Source of the DNA: Candidatus Omnitrophota bacterium | GTDB lineage: Bacteria > Omnitrophota > Omnitrophia > Omnitrophales > JACROU01 | Assembly: GCA_016206875.1 (NCBI GenBank) | Contig: JACQQR010000090.1 | Coordinates: 1-7,907, forward strand | Length of the DNA stretch: 7,907 nt | Direction: 5' to 3' | Part shown: piece after piece, positions 1 through 5,675 of the stretch | How the letters are laid out: each line of letters opens with the position of its first letter | Position numbering within the stretch: the stretch's first letter is position 1 | The notes under the pieces: model-generated | The model's database searches: none | What the model saw: only the letters and a program-made list of their open reading frames with translations | Told to the model about the DNA's origin: nothing | Program-made: the position numbers and the translations under genes

Positions 1-1502
1 ATCATGCGTATGCCGTGCTGATGCGCCACTTCGATATTATCCGGCATGGGGAAAAATCCGTCGCTGGCGAGAATCGAACCCCAAGCGCGCGAGCCCGCTT
101 TTTCGCAGGCAATTTTCACTGAATCCACGCGCGACATTTGCCCGGCGCCGATTCCCACCGTTTGTGTTTCTTGTACAAGCACGATAGCGTTGGAGCGCAC
201 TACTTTGGCGCATTTCCAGGCAAAGACTAAACCCGCCCTGTCTTCGTGGGCGCCTTTTTTTTGCGTCACCCACTTGAGTTTGCTTACAAATTCTTTTTCC
301 CGCCCGGCGAGCGGGGCATCGGCATCTTGCAGCAACAATCCCCAGGCCCCGATACGGTAATTAAGCCTTTCTGTTTCTTCGATATTTTGCGTTTCCAAAA
401 TCCTTAAATTGGCGCGGTTTTTCAAAATTTCAAGGGCTTTGGAATCGTAAGAGGGCGCCAAAATCACCTCGAAAAATTTTAATTTGTCCGCAATCATTTT
501 AGCCGTGGCCGCATCGCATTTCCGGTTGAGCCCGATAATGCCTCCGAACGCGGACAGTGAATCCGAATCGATGGCAAGGCCTGCGGCTTCGCTCAGTGTA
601 TCCGCCTCGGCGACACCGCAAGGATTGTTGTGCTTAATCACACAAGCCGCCGGGCCATTGAATTCTAAAAGCACGGAGCGGGCTCCGTCGGCGTCTAACA
701 AATTATTAAAAGAGAGCTCTTTGCCGTGCAGTTGCGCCGGAAACGAAGATGTTCCTTTTGAGCTCACCCGTTCATACATCGCCGCGCGCTGATGCGGATT
801 TTCGCCGTAACGCAGATCCGCCAGTTTTGAACATTGAACGGAGATAGAAGCGGGCAGAGTTTCCCGGGATTCGTTTTTCCGAGGCCGGGCTTTCCCGGCA
901 AGAAATTCGGCTATCAAGGCATCATAACGGGCGGTGAGCGCGAATACTTTTCCGGCCAATTCCTTATTGAGCGCCGCCAGCTTTCCTCCCGGGTTCTTCA
1001 GCGCTTCCAGCACACGAGAATAATCTTGCGGTTCGGTCACCACAGTGACGGACTCAAAATTTTTGGCCGCCGAGCGAATCATGCTGGGTCCGCCGATATC
1101 AATATTTTCAAGCGCCTCCTGAAATGACGCGTTGGGTTTGGCCGTCACTTCGGCGAATGGATACAAATTCACCACCACTAAATCAATGGCTTCGATGCCC
1201 TGCTCTTTGGCCTGTTTGCGATGCGCGGCGTCTGCGCGGCGGTAGAGCAGCGCGCCATGCACCTTGGGATGCAGCGTCTTCACACGTCCCTCTAAGATTT
1301 CCGGAAATCCGGTAAGCTCGGAAATTGAACGGGCGGGAATTTTATGCTGTTTCAAAAATGCGAGGGTGCCGCCCGTGGAAATGATGCCGAAGCCTATTTT
1401 TACGATTTCACGGGCAAAAGTTTCTAAACCGGTTTTGTCGGAAACGCTGATTAAAGCAAGCTTGTTTTTCTTTTTTGTTTTCGAAGTTTTTGCGTTCTTC
1501 AT
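1..1502 (-). CDS. purH: Bifunctional AICAR formyltransferase / IMP cyclohydrolase PurH, 3' end outside window
   Basis: PurH carries out the last two steps of purine synthesis in the cytoplasm: formylation of AICAR with 10-formyl-THF, then ring closure to IMP. I read 500 codons from the ATG at 1502 to the left edge with no stop. After a lysine-rich lead (about residues 1-14), the cyclohydrolase domain (MGS-like fold) shows ISVSDKTGL (18-26), STGGT (42-46), GRVKTLHPKVHG (72-83) and NLYPF (112-116). The transformylase domain shows LRYGENPHQRA (230-240), the catalytic-type Lys-His in VIKHNNPCGVA (288-298), SAFGGI (317-322) and GIGAGQMSRVDS (450-461). The last visible residues, SDGFFPMPDNIEVA and a short tail, match the point about 35-40 residues before the usual C-terminus, so the gene is cut by the window rather than broken. 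The start overlaps the pabC stop by 4 bp (ATGA), with AAAAGG about 7 nt upstream. Identification is very secure. Confidence 0.97.
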   Translation of the reverse strand, partial: MKNAKTSKTKKKNKLALISVSDKTGLETFAREIVKIGFGIISTGGTLAFLKQHKIPARSISELTGFPEILEGRVKTLHPKVHGALLYRRADAAHRKQAKEQGIEAIDLVVVNLYPFAEVTAKPNASFQEALENIDIGGPSMIRSAAKNFESVTVVTEPQDYSRVLEALKNPGGKLAALNKELAGKVFALTARYDALIAEFLAGKARPRKNESRETLPASISVQCSKLADLRYGENPHQRAAMYERVSSKGTSSFPAQLHGKELSFNNLLDADGARSVLLEFNGPAACVIKHNNPCGVAEADTLSEAAGLAIDSDSLSAFGGIIGLNRKCDAATAKMIADKLKFFEVILAPSYDSKALEILKNRANLRILETQNIEETERLNYRIGAWGLLLQDADAPLAGREKEFVSKLKWVTQKKGAHEDRAGLVFAWKCAKVVRSNAIVLVQETQTVGIGAGQMSRVDSVKIACEKAGSRAWGSILASDGFFPMPDNIEVAHQHGIRM

Positions 1503-2326
1503 AAAGATGCCTTTTCGTTTTGCACAGTTTCCTTGTATATAGTGCGTAACCGGCGCGTAACGGGCCCCGGTGTTTTCTCGCCCACACACCGCATATCCCA
1601 TCGGCAGATGGGGACGATCTCGCCTGAGGTATTCGTAAGAAAAGCCTCATCTGCGGTGTATGCGTCATAACGGGTGAGCGGCGTTTCTTCGCACAGAATG
1701 CCCAGGCGGGCGGCCAAGTGTATCACAAATTGGCGGGTCACTCCAGCAAGCACCCCGGAGGCGGGGGGTGTTTTCAACACGCCGTCTTTTACGATAAAAA
1801 AATTGCTAATCCGCGCCTCTTGAAGCGTGCCGGCTTCACTCCGAAACATCAGTTCGAAGCCGTTTGGATGTGCCTGCGCAGGCCCGTCCAGCGTGCCCAA
1901 AATTGGATTTAAAAAATCGGAGGTTTTCGCCGGGGGAAATGCCGCATAAATCGGATTCCGCAGTGTGGGCACGGTGCGGACCGAAACGCCTTTTCGATAC
2001 ACCGATGCGTCATATGGCTTTGGGGGGGCAAATAATATCAGCACAGAATTCCCCACAAGGGTGATGCGAATGAAATATTCTGCGTGCGGTACTTGCTCGA
2101 GACAGGAACGGAATTGTTTTTCCATTTTATCTATCGAAAGAGGAAGCCGGAGGCCCGTTGTTTGGGCAGACTCTTTCAGGCGCGCTACATGTTCACGCAC
2201 TTTAAAGGGGCGCCCTTCATAAGTCCGGATGCTTTCGAATAGATTGCAGAATTCTCCCGCAAAATAGGAAGCGCTTACGGCAGCTTCGGGCGCGATTTTT
2301 TTTCCGTTTTTGAATAAATAAATCAT
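1499..2326 (-). CDS. pabC: Class IV aminotransferase, probable 4-amino-4-deoxychorismate lyase (PabC)
   Basis: This 275-residue protein is a PLP-dependent fold-type IV enzyme. Visible family marks are the FKVREHVARL segment near residues 41-50, the Schiff-base lysine candidate K134 in PPAKTSDFLN, E170 in LQEARISNFFIVKDG, the phosphate-contact stretch GVLAGVTRQ (191-199), and EAFLTNTSGEIVPI (227-240). The fold includes branched-chain aminotransferases, D-amino acid transaminases and aminodeoxychorismate lyases, which sequence alone separates poorly. I call it PabC because it directly follows pabB with a 4-bp ATGA overlap (2323-2326), implying translational coupling. In that role it would split aminodeoxychorismate into p-aminobenzoate and pyruvate. 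A GAGG ribosome-binding site lies about 7 nt before the ATG. The stop overlaps the purH start by 4 bp. The fold is very likely; the specific reaction is inferred mainly from context. Confidence 0.88.
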   Translation of the reverse strand: MIYLFKNGKKIAPEAAVSASYFAGEFCNLFESIRTYEGRPFKVREHVARLKESAQTTGLRLPLSIDKMEKQFRSCLEQVPHAEYFIRITLVGNSVLILFAPPKPYDASVYRKGVSVRTVPTLRNPIYAAFPPAKTSDFLNPILGTLDGPAQAHPNGFELMFRSEAGTLQEARISNFFIVKDGVLKTPPASGVLAGVTRQFVIHLAARLGILCEETPLTRYDAYTADEAFLTNTSGEIVPICRWDMRCVGEKTPGPVTRRLRTIYKETVQNEKASL

Positions 2327-3597
2327 GCCAAGGCCTCAAACATTGCTTGGGCTTTATGCAACATTTCTTCGTATTCGCGCAAAGGAACGGAGTCATGCAC
2401 GATGCCGGCCCCCGCTTGTATCCATCCCCGGCCTTTGCGGCATAAAATAGTGCGGATCACGATGTTCATATCCATCACTTCGTTGAATCCAATATATCCG
2501 ATGGAACCCGTATACATGCCGCGGCGCACCGGCTCCAGCTCGTGAATGATTTCCATGGAACGGATTTTCGGACAGCCCGTAATCGTGCCGCCCGGGAAAA
2601 GCGCGCGCAGCAGATCGAAAGAGTTCTTTCCCTCTTGCAGCCGGCCGCGCACATTCGAAACAATGTGGCTGACATGGGAATACTGCTCTAGCGTCATATA
2701 CTCGTTAACGCGTACGGTGTGAAAATCGCAAACGCGGCCCAAATCGTTGCGCTCCAAGTCGAGAAGCATTAGGTGCTCCGCCTTTTCCTTTTCATTCAGC
2801 ATGAGCTCGCGAGTGAGGCGTTTATCTTCACGGCCGGTTGCCCCTCTCGGCCTTGTGCCGGCAATGGGACGGGTTTGACAGCTTCGATTTCTCTGGCGAA
2901 TCAACATCTCCGGCGAAGAGCTGGCAATCTCCATATCGCCTAATTGTAAATAAGCGGAAAACGGCGCCGGATTAATTTGGCGCAAGCGCCTGTACAATCC
3001 CAAAGGCGAGCCGGAATATCGAAAAGAGAATCGCTGCGACACATTGGCTTGGTAAATGTCGCCTGCGCGAATGTACTCTTGAGCGCGCCGCACCATGCGT
3101 TCAAATTGGCGGCGCGTCAGGGAAGATTTGAGATTAGAGATGGCTATTTTGCCATTCATATTTTTGTCATTCCCGTGAAGGCTTTCTTCCTTTGTAGAGG
3201 AAGCGTTTTTTGCTTTATGTTCAATCACTAAAATCTTTCGCGGCACAAAAAAATAAAGATCCGGAATTTTTTCAAATTCCGGATCGCGTTTGGCCCGAGG
3301 TAATTTTTCCAAAAACCGGGCGGCCTCATAACCGATACAACCTACGATACCCCCGGAGAAGATCCCGGATTTTGGATTTTGGATTTTGGATTTTTTTCTG
3401 TGGTCGTTGAAAAACCTTTCGAGGGCATCGAACGGATTTCCAGAAACCGTTCGTGAATCAAAAACCGCTTCGGGGTCCCAGCAAATATAGGAATAGCGGC
3501 TCGCAGGCGGGCCCGGGCTCAAGCTTTCCAGAAGAACCCGGTGATCGCCGGAGGTTTCATTTAAGAATACTTCAAATGGAGAGCGATTTTCTTGCAT
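2323..3597 (-). CDS. pabB: Aminodeoxychorismate synthase component I (PabB)
   Basis: PabB converts chorismate plus ammonia (normally supplied by the PabA glutaminase) to 4-amino-4-deoxychorismate. From the ATG at 3597 it has 424 residues. A poorly conserved N-terminal half is followed by the chorismate-binding domain from about residue 160, with IRAGDIYQANVSQRF, PIAGTRPRG (244-252), LLDLERNDLGRV, FPGGTITGCPK (334-344), GSIGYIG and QAGAGIVHDS (394-403). FPGGTITG followed by MEIIHELEP favours PabB over anthranilate synthase TrpE, and the following pabC gene agrees. It has Ala where E. coli PabB has a lysine (PIKGT), which is also seen in TrpE. No pabA is in the window. A TTG at 3606 in the same frame, 1 nt after the hflC stop, is an alternative start; no strong Shine-Dalgarno decides between them. 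The N-terminal half contains a 7-bp repeat array and a terminator-like hairpin, listed separately. Confidence 0.93.
   Translation of the reverse strand: MQENRSPFEVFLNETSGDHRVLLESLSPGPPASRYSYICWDPEAVFDSRTVSGNPFDALERFFNDHRKKSKIQNPKSGIFSGGIVGCIGYEAARFLEKLPRAKRDPEFEKIPDLYFFVPRKILVIEHKAKNASSTKEESLHGNDKNMNGKIAISNLKSSLTRRQFERMVRRAQEYIRAGDIYQANVSQRFSFRYSGSPLGLYRRLRQINPAPFSAYLQLGDMEIASSSPEMLIRQRNRSCQTRPIAGTRPRGATGREDKRLTRELMLNEKEKAEHLMLLDLERNDLGRVCDFHTVRVNEYMTLEQYSHVSHIVSNVRGRLQEGKNSFDLLRALFPGGTITGCPKIRSMEIIHELEPVRRGMYTGSIGYIGFNEVMDMNIVIRTILCRKGRGWIQAGAGIVHDSVPLREYEEMLHKAQAMFEALA
3246..3285 (-). terminator. Terminator-like hairpin plus U-tract inside pabB
   Basis: A perfect 12-bp inverted repeat (3258-3269 GATCCGGAATTT with 3274-3285 AAATTCCGGATC) has a 4-nt loop. 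In the pabB transcript the loop reads GAAA, a GNRA-type tetraloop. The stem is followed at once by the RNA-sense run TTTATTTTTTT (3257-3247). This is the layout of an intrinsic terminator, but it lies in the open reading frame and encodes DPEFEKIPDLYFF, a plausible stretch for the family. Whether it stops transcription, pauses it, or is a coincidence of codons cannot be told from sequence. If active it would lower pabB-pabC-purH expression relative to hflKC, and translating ribosomes would oppose hairpin formation. Confidence 0.35.
3367..3394. repeat. Four tandem copies of a 7-bp unit (GGATTTT / AAAATCC) inside pabB
   Basis: Four exact consecutive GGATTTT units occupy 28 bp within the pabB reading frame. 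On the coding strand they give the polar peptide KKSKIQNPKSG (about residues 68-78), in a region between conserved parts of the N-terminal half. Seven is not a multiple of three, so gain or loss of one unit by slippage would shift the pabB frame. The repeat is exact and easily seen; any role is inference. Confidence 0.85.
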
Positions 3598-3607
3598 GCC
3601 ATACAAC

Positions 3608-4552
3608 TTATTTCTTCGTAGCCGTCTTCAAATACTTCAAATATTCCGAATCGGTGGTCAGCACTAGCGTTGAATCTTTGGACAAAGTCGCCCGGTACGT
3701 ATCCAGCGTGTTTTTGAACTGGAAAAATTCCGGATCTTTTCCGTAGGCCTCCGCGTAAATGCGTGTGGCTTCGGCATCGGCAGAACCGGTGATTTTTCGC
3801 GCTTCCCGGTACGCCTCGGAAGTAATGCGCTTGAGCTCTTTTTCCCGCTGGCCTTCCACGTCCGCGCGAATCCCCTGGCCTTCGGAGCGCAATTTTTCCG
3901 CCGCCCGCTTACGTTCCGAAATCATGCGTTCAAACACCTTTTGCCGCACTTGTTCTACGTAATTAATACGCTTGATTTGAACATCCACAATTTCAATGCC
4001 GAAGTTGGCGACAGCCTGGCGTGTTTTTTCCACAATGGCACGGGTAATGGCGTCACGGCCCCTGCCCACTTTTTCAATTTCCGTATCCGCGCTGATGTCT
4101 TCTTCCGTGCGCTCTATATCCAAAATACGGTTGGAAGACCGGACGATTTCGATGAGATTGTTGCCGGTGATAAAATCACGCGCAATGCCGTCGATGATGT
4201 CATCCAGGCGGCTCTGCGCGTTGATTTCATTGCCCACCGTGGTGAAAAATTTTAGCGGATCCACTATGTGCCAACGCGCCGTAATATCCACCCAAATAAA
4301 TTTTTTGTCCTTAGTGGGAATTTCTGTGGCATCCCCATCCCACTGCAAAATACGTTTATCAAAATAATGTGCCTGCTGGATAAAAGGCGTGCGGAAATGA
4401 AGGCCGGGCTTGGAGACCACAGGCCCCATGGGCCTTCCAAATTCGGTGACGATTACTTGCTGTGTTTGATCCACCACGTAAGCGGAATTTAAAAGTAAAA
4501 TAACACTGACGGCGATAATGGCCGTAACCGGTCCCAGCCAAGAATATTTCAT
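3608..4552 (-). CDS. hflC: HflC, SPFH/prohibitin-family subunit of the FtsH-modulating HflKC complex
   Basis: HflC pairs with HflK in an inner-membrane-anchored complex that surrounds FtsH and modulates its proteolysis of membrane and regulatory proteins. The 314-residue protein has one N-terminal membrane anchor (about 6-25), then the SPFH domain beginning near VDQTQQVIVTEFGRP. Next are the GLHFRTPF turn, the stretch IEIVDVQIKRINYVEQVRQ (about 187-205), and a long charged, Ala/Glu/Arg-rich helix (about 205-270) typical of SPFH coiled coils. The C-terminal TLVLTTDSEYLKYLK matches the family's usual end. Length is close to the usual HflC. The gene starts 2 nt after the hflK stop. A strong Shine-Dalgarno lies in the last hflK codons, so translation is probably coupled. 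The pabB start follows within 1-10 nt. No sign of damage. Confidence 0.96.
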   Translation of the reverse strand: MKYSWLGPVTAIIAVSVILLLNSAYVVDQTQQVIVTEFGRPMGPVVSKPGLHFRTPFIQQAHYFDKRILQWDGDATEIPTKDKKFIWVDITARWHIVDPLKFFTTVGNEINAQSRLDDIIDGIARDFITGNNLIEIVRSSNRILDIERTEEDISADTEIEKVGRGRDAITRAIVEKTRQAVANFGIEIVDVQIKRINYVEQVRQKVFERMISERKRAAEKLRSEGQGIRADVEGQREKELKRITSEAYREARKITGSADAEATRIYAEAYGKDPEFFQFKNTLDTYRATLSKDSTLVLTTDSEYLKYLKTATKK

Positions 4553-4554
4553 GA

Positions 4555-5598
4555 CTATTCTCCTCCCTGTGCGGCGCGCGTGAGCGAAAGAAGCGGCAGT
4601 ATGCCCTTTTCCTCTTCATCCACAATAAATTTATTTTTAATTTGCGGCAGTACGTCGCGCATCGTTTCTAAATAAAGCCTACGGCGCGTTACGTCTTCCG
4701 CCAATGTATAGGCCTCCCAAGTGATCAAAAAGTTTTGCGCATCCCCCTTGGCCCGGTTCACACGCTCCGTGGCATATCCTTCGGCCTGGCGAATGGTTTG
4801 TGTTGCCTCGCCTTTTGCCCGCGGAATTACGCGATTGTAGCTTTCCCAGGCCTGATTGACGGTTTTTTCCATTTCCTGCTTCGCTTCATTGACTTCATTA
4901 AATGAGGGTTTGACTTCGTCGGGGGGATTGACATCTTGCAGCACCAGGTTGGTCACCTGAATGCCGGTATCCAGCCTGTCGAGCAGGATCTGCAATTCCC
5001 TTTGCGCTTCAATACGAATCTCTTCTCGGCCAATGGTCAGCACTTCATTGATGTTGCGGTCACCCACCACAAGCCGCACCGCGGCCTCGGCCATGGTGCG
5101 AATCGTCGCATTCTGATCCCGCACGTTAAATAGATATTTGATGGGGTCGGCAATGCGGTATTGAATGATAAATTCCACGACGGCAATGTTCAGATCTCCG
5201 GTCAGCATCATCGATTCCGGAAGGAAGGATCCGGGAGGGAAACCCATGCGATCTTCCATGCCAAAGCCGCGCCTTTGGAAACGGCTTTCAGCGTAAATAG
5301 TGCGCACGCCGGCCTGGAGTGTCTGAAATCCAAATTCTTCTTTATAGACGTGCAATGTTTTTACTTTTTTTACGGTCTCAACACCGAAAGGAATTTTAAA
5401 ACGAAGTCCGGGTGGAGTCATACGCACATATTTTCCAAAACGCTGCACGACGCCTACGGAGTCGGCAGGCACGGTATAAAACGAGCTCGTGAGCGCGCCA
5501 ATCAAGAGAATGCCGATAACGGCAGGCGCAATCCATTTATTGAGATTGGGAATATTCGGCATTTGGAAATCGCTTTGTGGAAATTGAAATTCAGCCAT
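4555..5598 (-). CDS. hflK: HflK, SPFH/prohibitin-family subunit of the FtsH-modulating HflKC complex
   Basis: HflK is the partner of HflC in the FtsH-regulating membrane complex. The 347-residue protein has a short polar N-terminus (about 1-21), a single membrane helix (about 22-42), then the SPFH domain starting near TVPADSVGVVQRFGKYV. The hallmark MLTGDLNIAVVEFIIQYRI (131-149) is followed by DPIKYLFNV, RELQILLDRLDTGIQV and LQDVNPPDEVKPSF (220-233), a charged helix (about 236-300), and RRRLYLETMRDVLP (305-318) before the end. Compared with E. coli HflK it lacks the long Gly/Pro-rich N-terminal region. It also carries extra residues (about 104-129, rich in Arg, Phe, Gly and Pro) between the first strands and MLTGD. 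The start is supported by GAGGTGAG just upstream. It is followed 2 nt later by hflC. Promoter not identified; the 5' flank is the heptamer array. Confidence 0.96.
   Translation of the reverse strand: MAEFQFPQSDFQMPNIPNLNKWIAPAVIGILLIGALTSSFYTVPADSVGVVQRFGKYVRMTPPGLRFKIPFGVETVKKVKTLHVYKEEFGFQTLQAGVRTIYAESRFQRRGFGMEDRMGFPPGSFLPESMMLTGDLNIAVVEFIIQYRIADPIKYLFNVRDQNATIRTMAEAAVRLVVGDRNINEVLTIGREEIRIEAQRELQILLDRLDTGIQVTNLVLQDVNPPDEVKPSFNEVNEAKQEMEKTVNQAWESYNRVIPRAKGEATQTIRQAEGYATERVNRAKGDAQNFLITWEAYTLAEDVTRRRLYLETMRDVLPQIKNKFIVDEEEKGILPLLSLTRAAQGGE
4560..4567 (-). promoter_or_regulatory. Ribosome-binding site of hflC inside the hflK 3' end
   Basis: On the minus strand GGGAGGAG lies 7 nt before the hflC ATG and is formed by the last hflK codons (Gly-Gly-Glu). 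It fixes the hflC start and implies translation of hflC linked to hflK termination. Confidence 0.8.
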
Positions 5599-5600
5599 GA

Positions 5601-5608
5601 CTCACCTC
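5601..5608 (-). promoter_or_regulatory. Ribosome-binding site of hflK
   Basis: GAGGTGAG on the minus strand, with GAGG 6 nt before the ATG at 5598. It supports that start and lies directly downstream of the heptamer array. Confidence 0.75.
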
Positions 5609-5612
5609 TTTT

Positions 5613-5675
5613 TAGCTATTAGCTATTAGCTCTTAGCCGTTAGCTTTTAGCTAATAGCTAAGAGCTAACAGCTTA
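5613..5675. repeat. Array of nine 7-bp repeats (consensus TAGCTAN) with dyad symmetry
   Basis: Nine consecutive heptamers on the plus strand: TAGCTAT, TAGCTAT, TAGCTCT, TAGCCGT, TAGCTTT, TAGCTAA, TAGCTAA, GAGCTAA, CAGCTTA. The left units read as TAGCTAT and the right ones as TAGCTAA, so the array can fold. TTAGCTCTTAGC (5626-5637) is perfectly complementary to GCTAAGAGCTAA (5657-5668). The pairing extends outward, after one mismatch, by 4 bp, with a loop of about 19 nt. The last unit contains the stop codon of the DUF1015 gene (5673-5675), and the array ends 5 nt before the hflK ribosome-binding site. It fills nearly all of this intergenic gap. It may act as a weak terminator or RNA-stability element, or simply be an expanded microsatellite. 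Confidence 0.85.

Noticed and set aside
46..792. Plus-strand open frames opposite purH
   Set aside because: The minus strand carries an unbroken, strongly conserved PurH; the plus-strand frames show no recognisable motif and are shadows.
3725..3736. The 12-mer AAATTCCGGATC of the pabB hairpin also occurs in hflC
   Set aside because: Both copies encode Asp-Pro-Glu-Phe with the same codons. The hflC copy lacks a complementary partner, so a shared repeat is not supported.
5161..5622. Plus-strand open frame of about 150 codons opposite hflK
   Set aside because: It is antisense to a clear HflK, shows no family motif and its composition follows the opposite frame.
5613..5675. CRISPR array
   Set aside because: Units are 7 bp with no spacers; this is a microsatellite-like array, not CRISPR.
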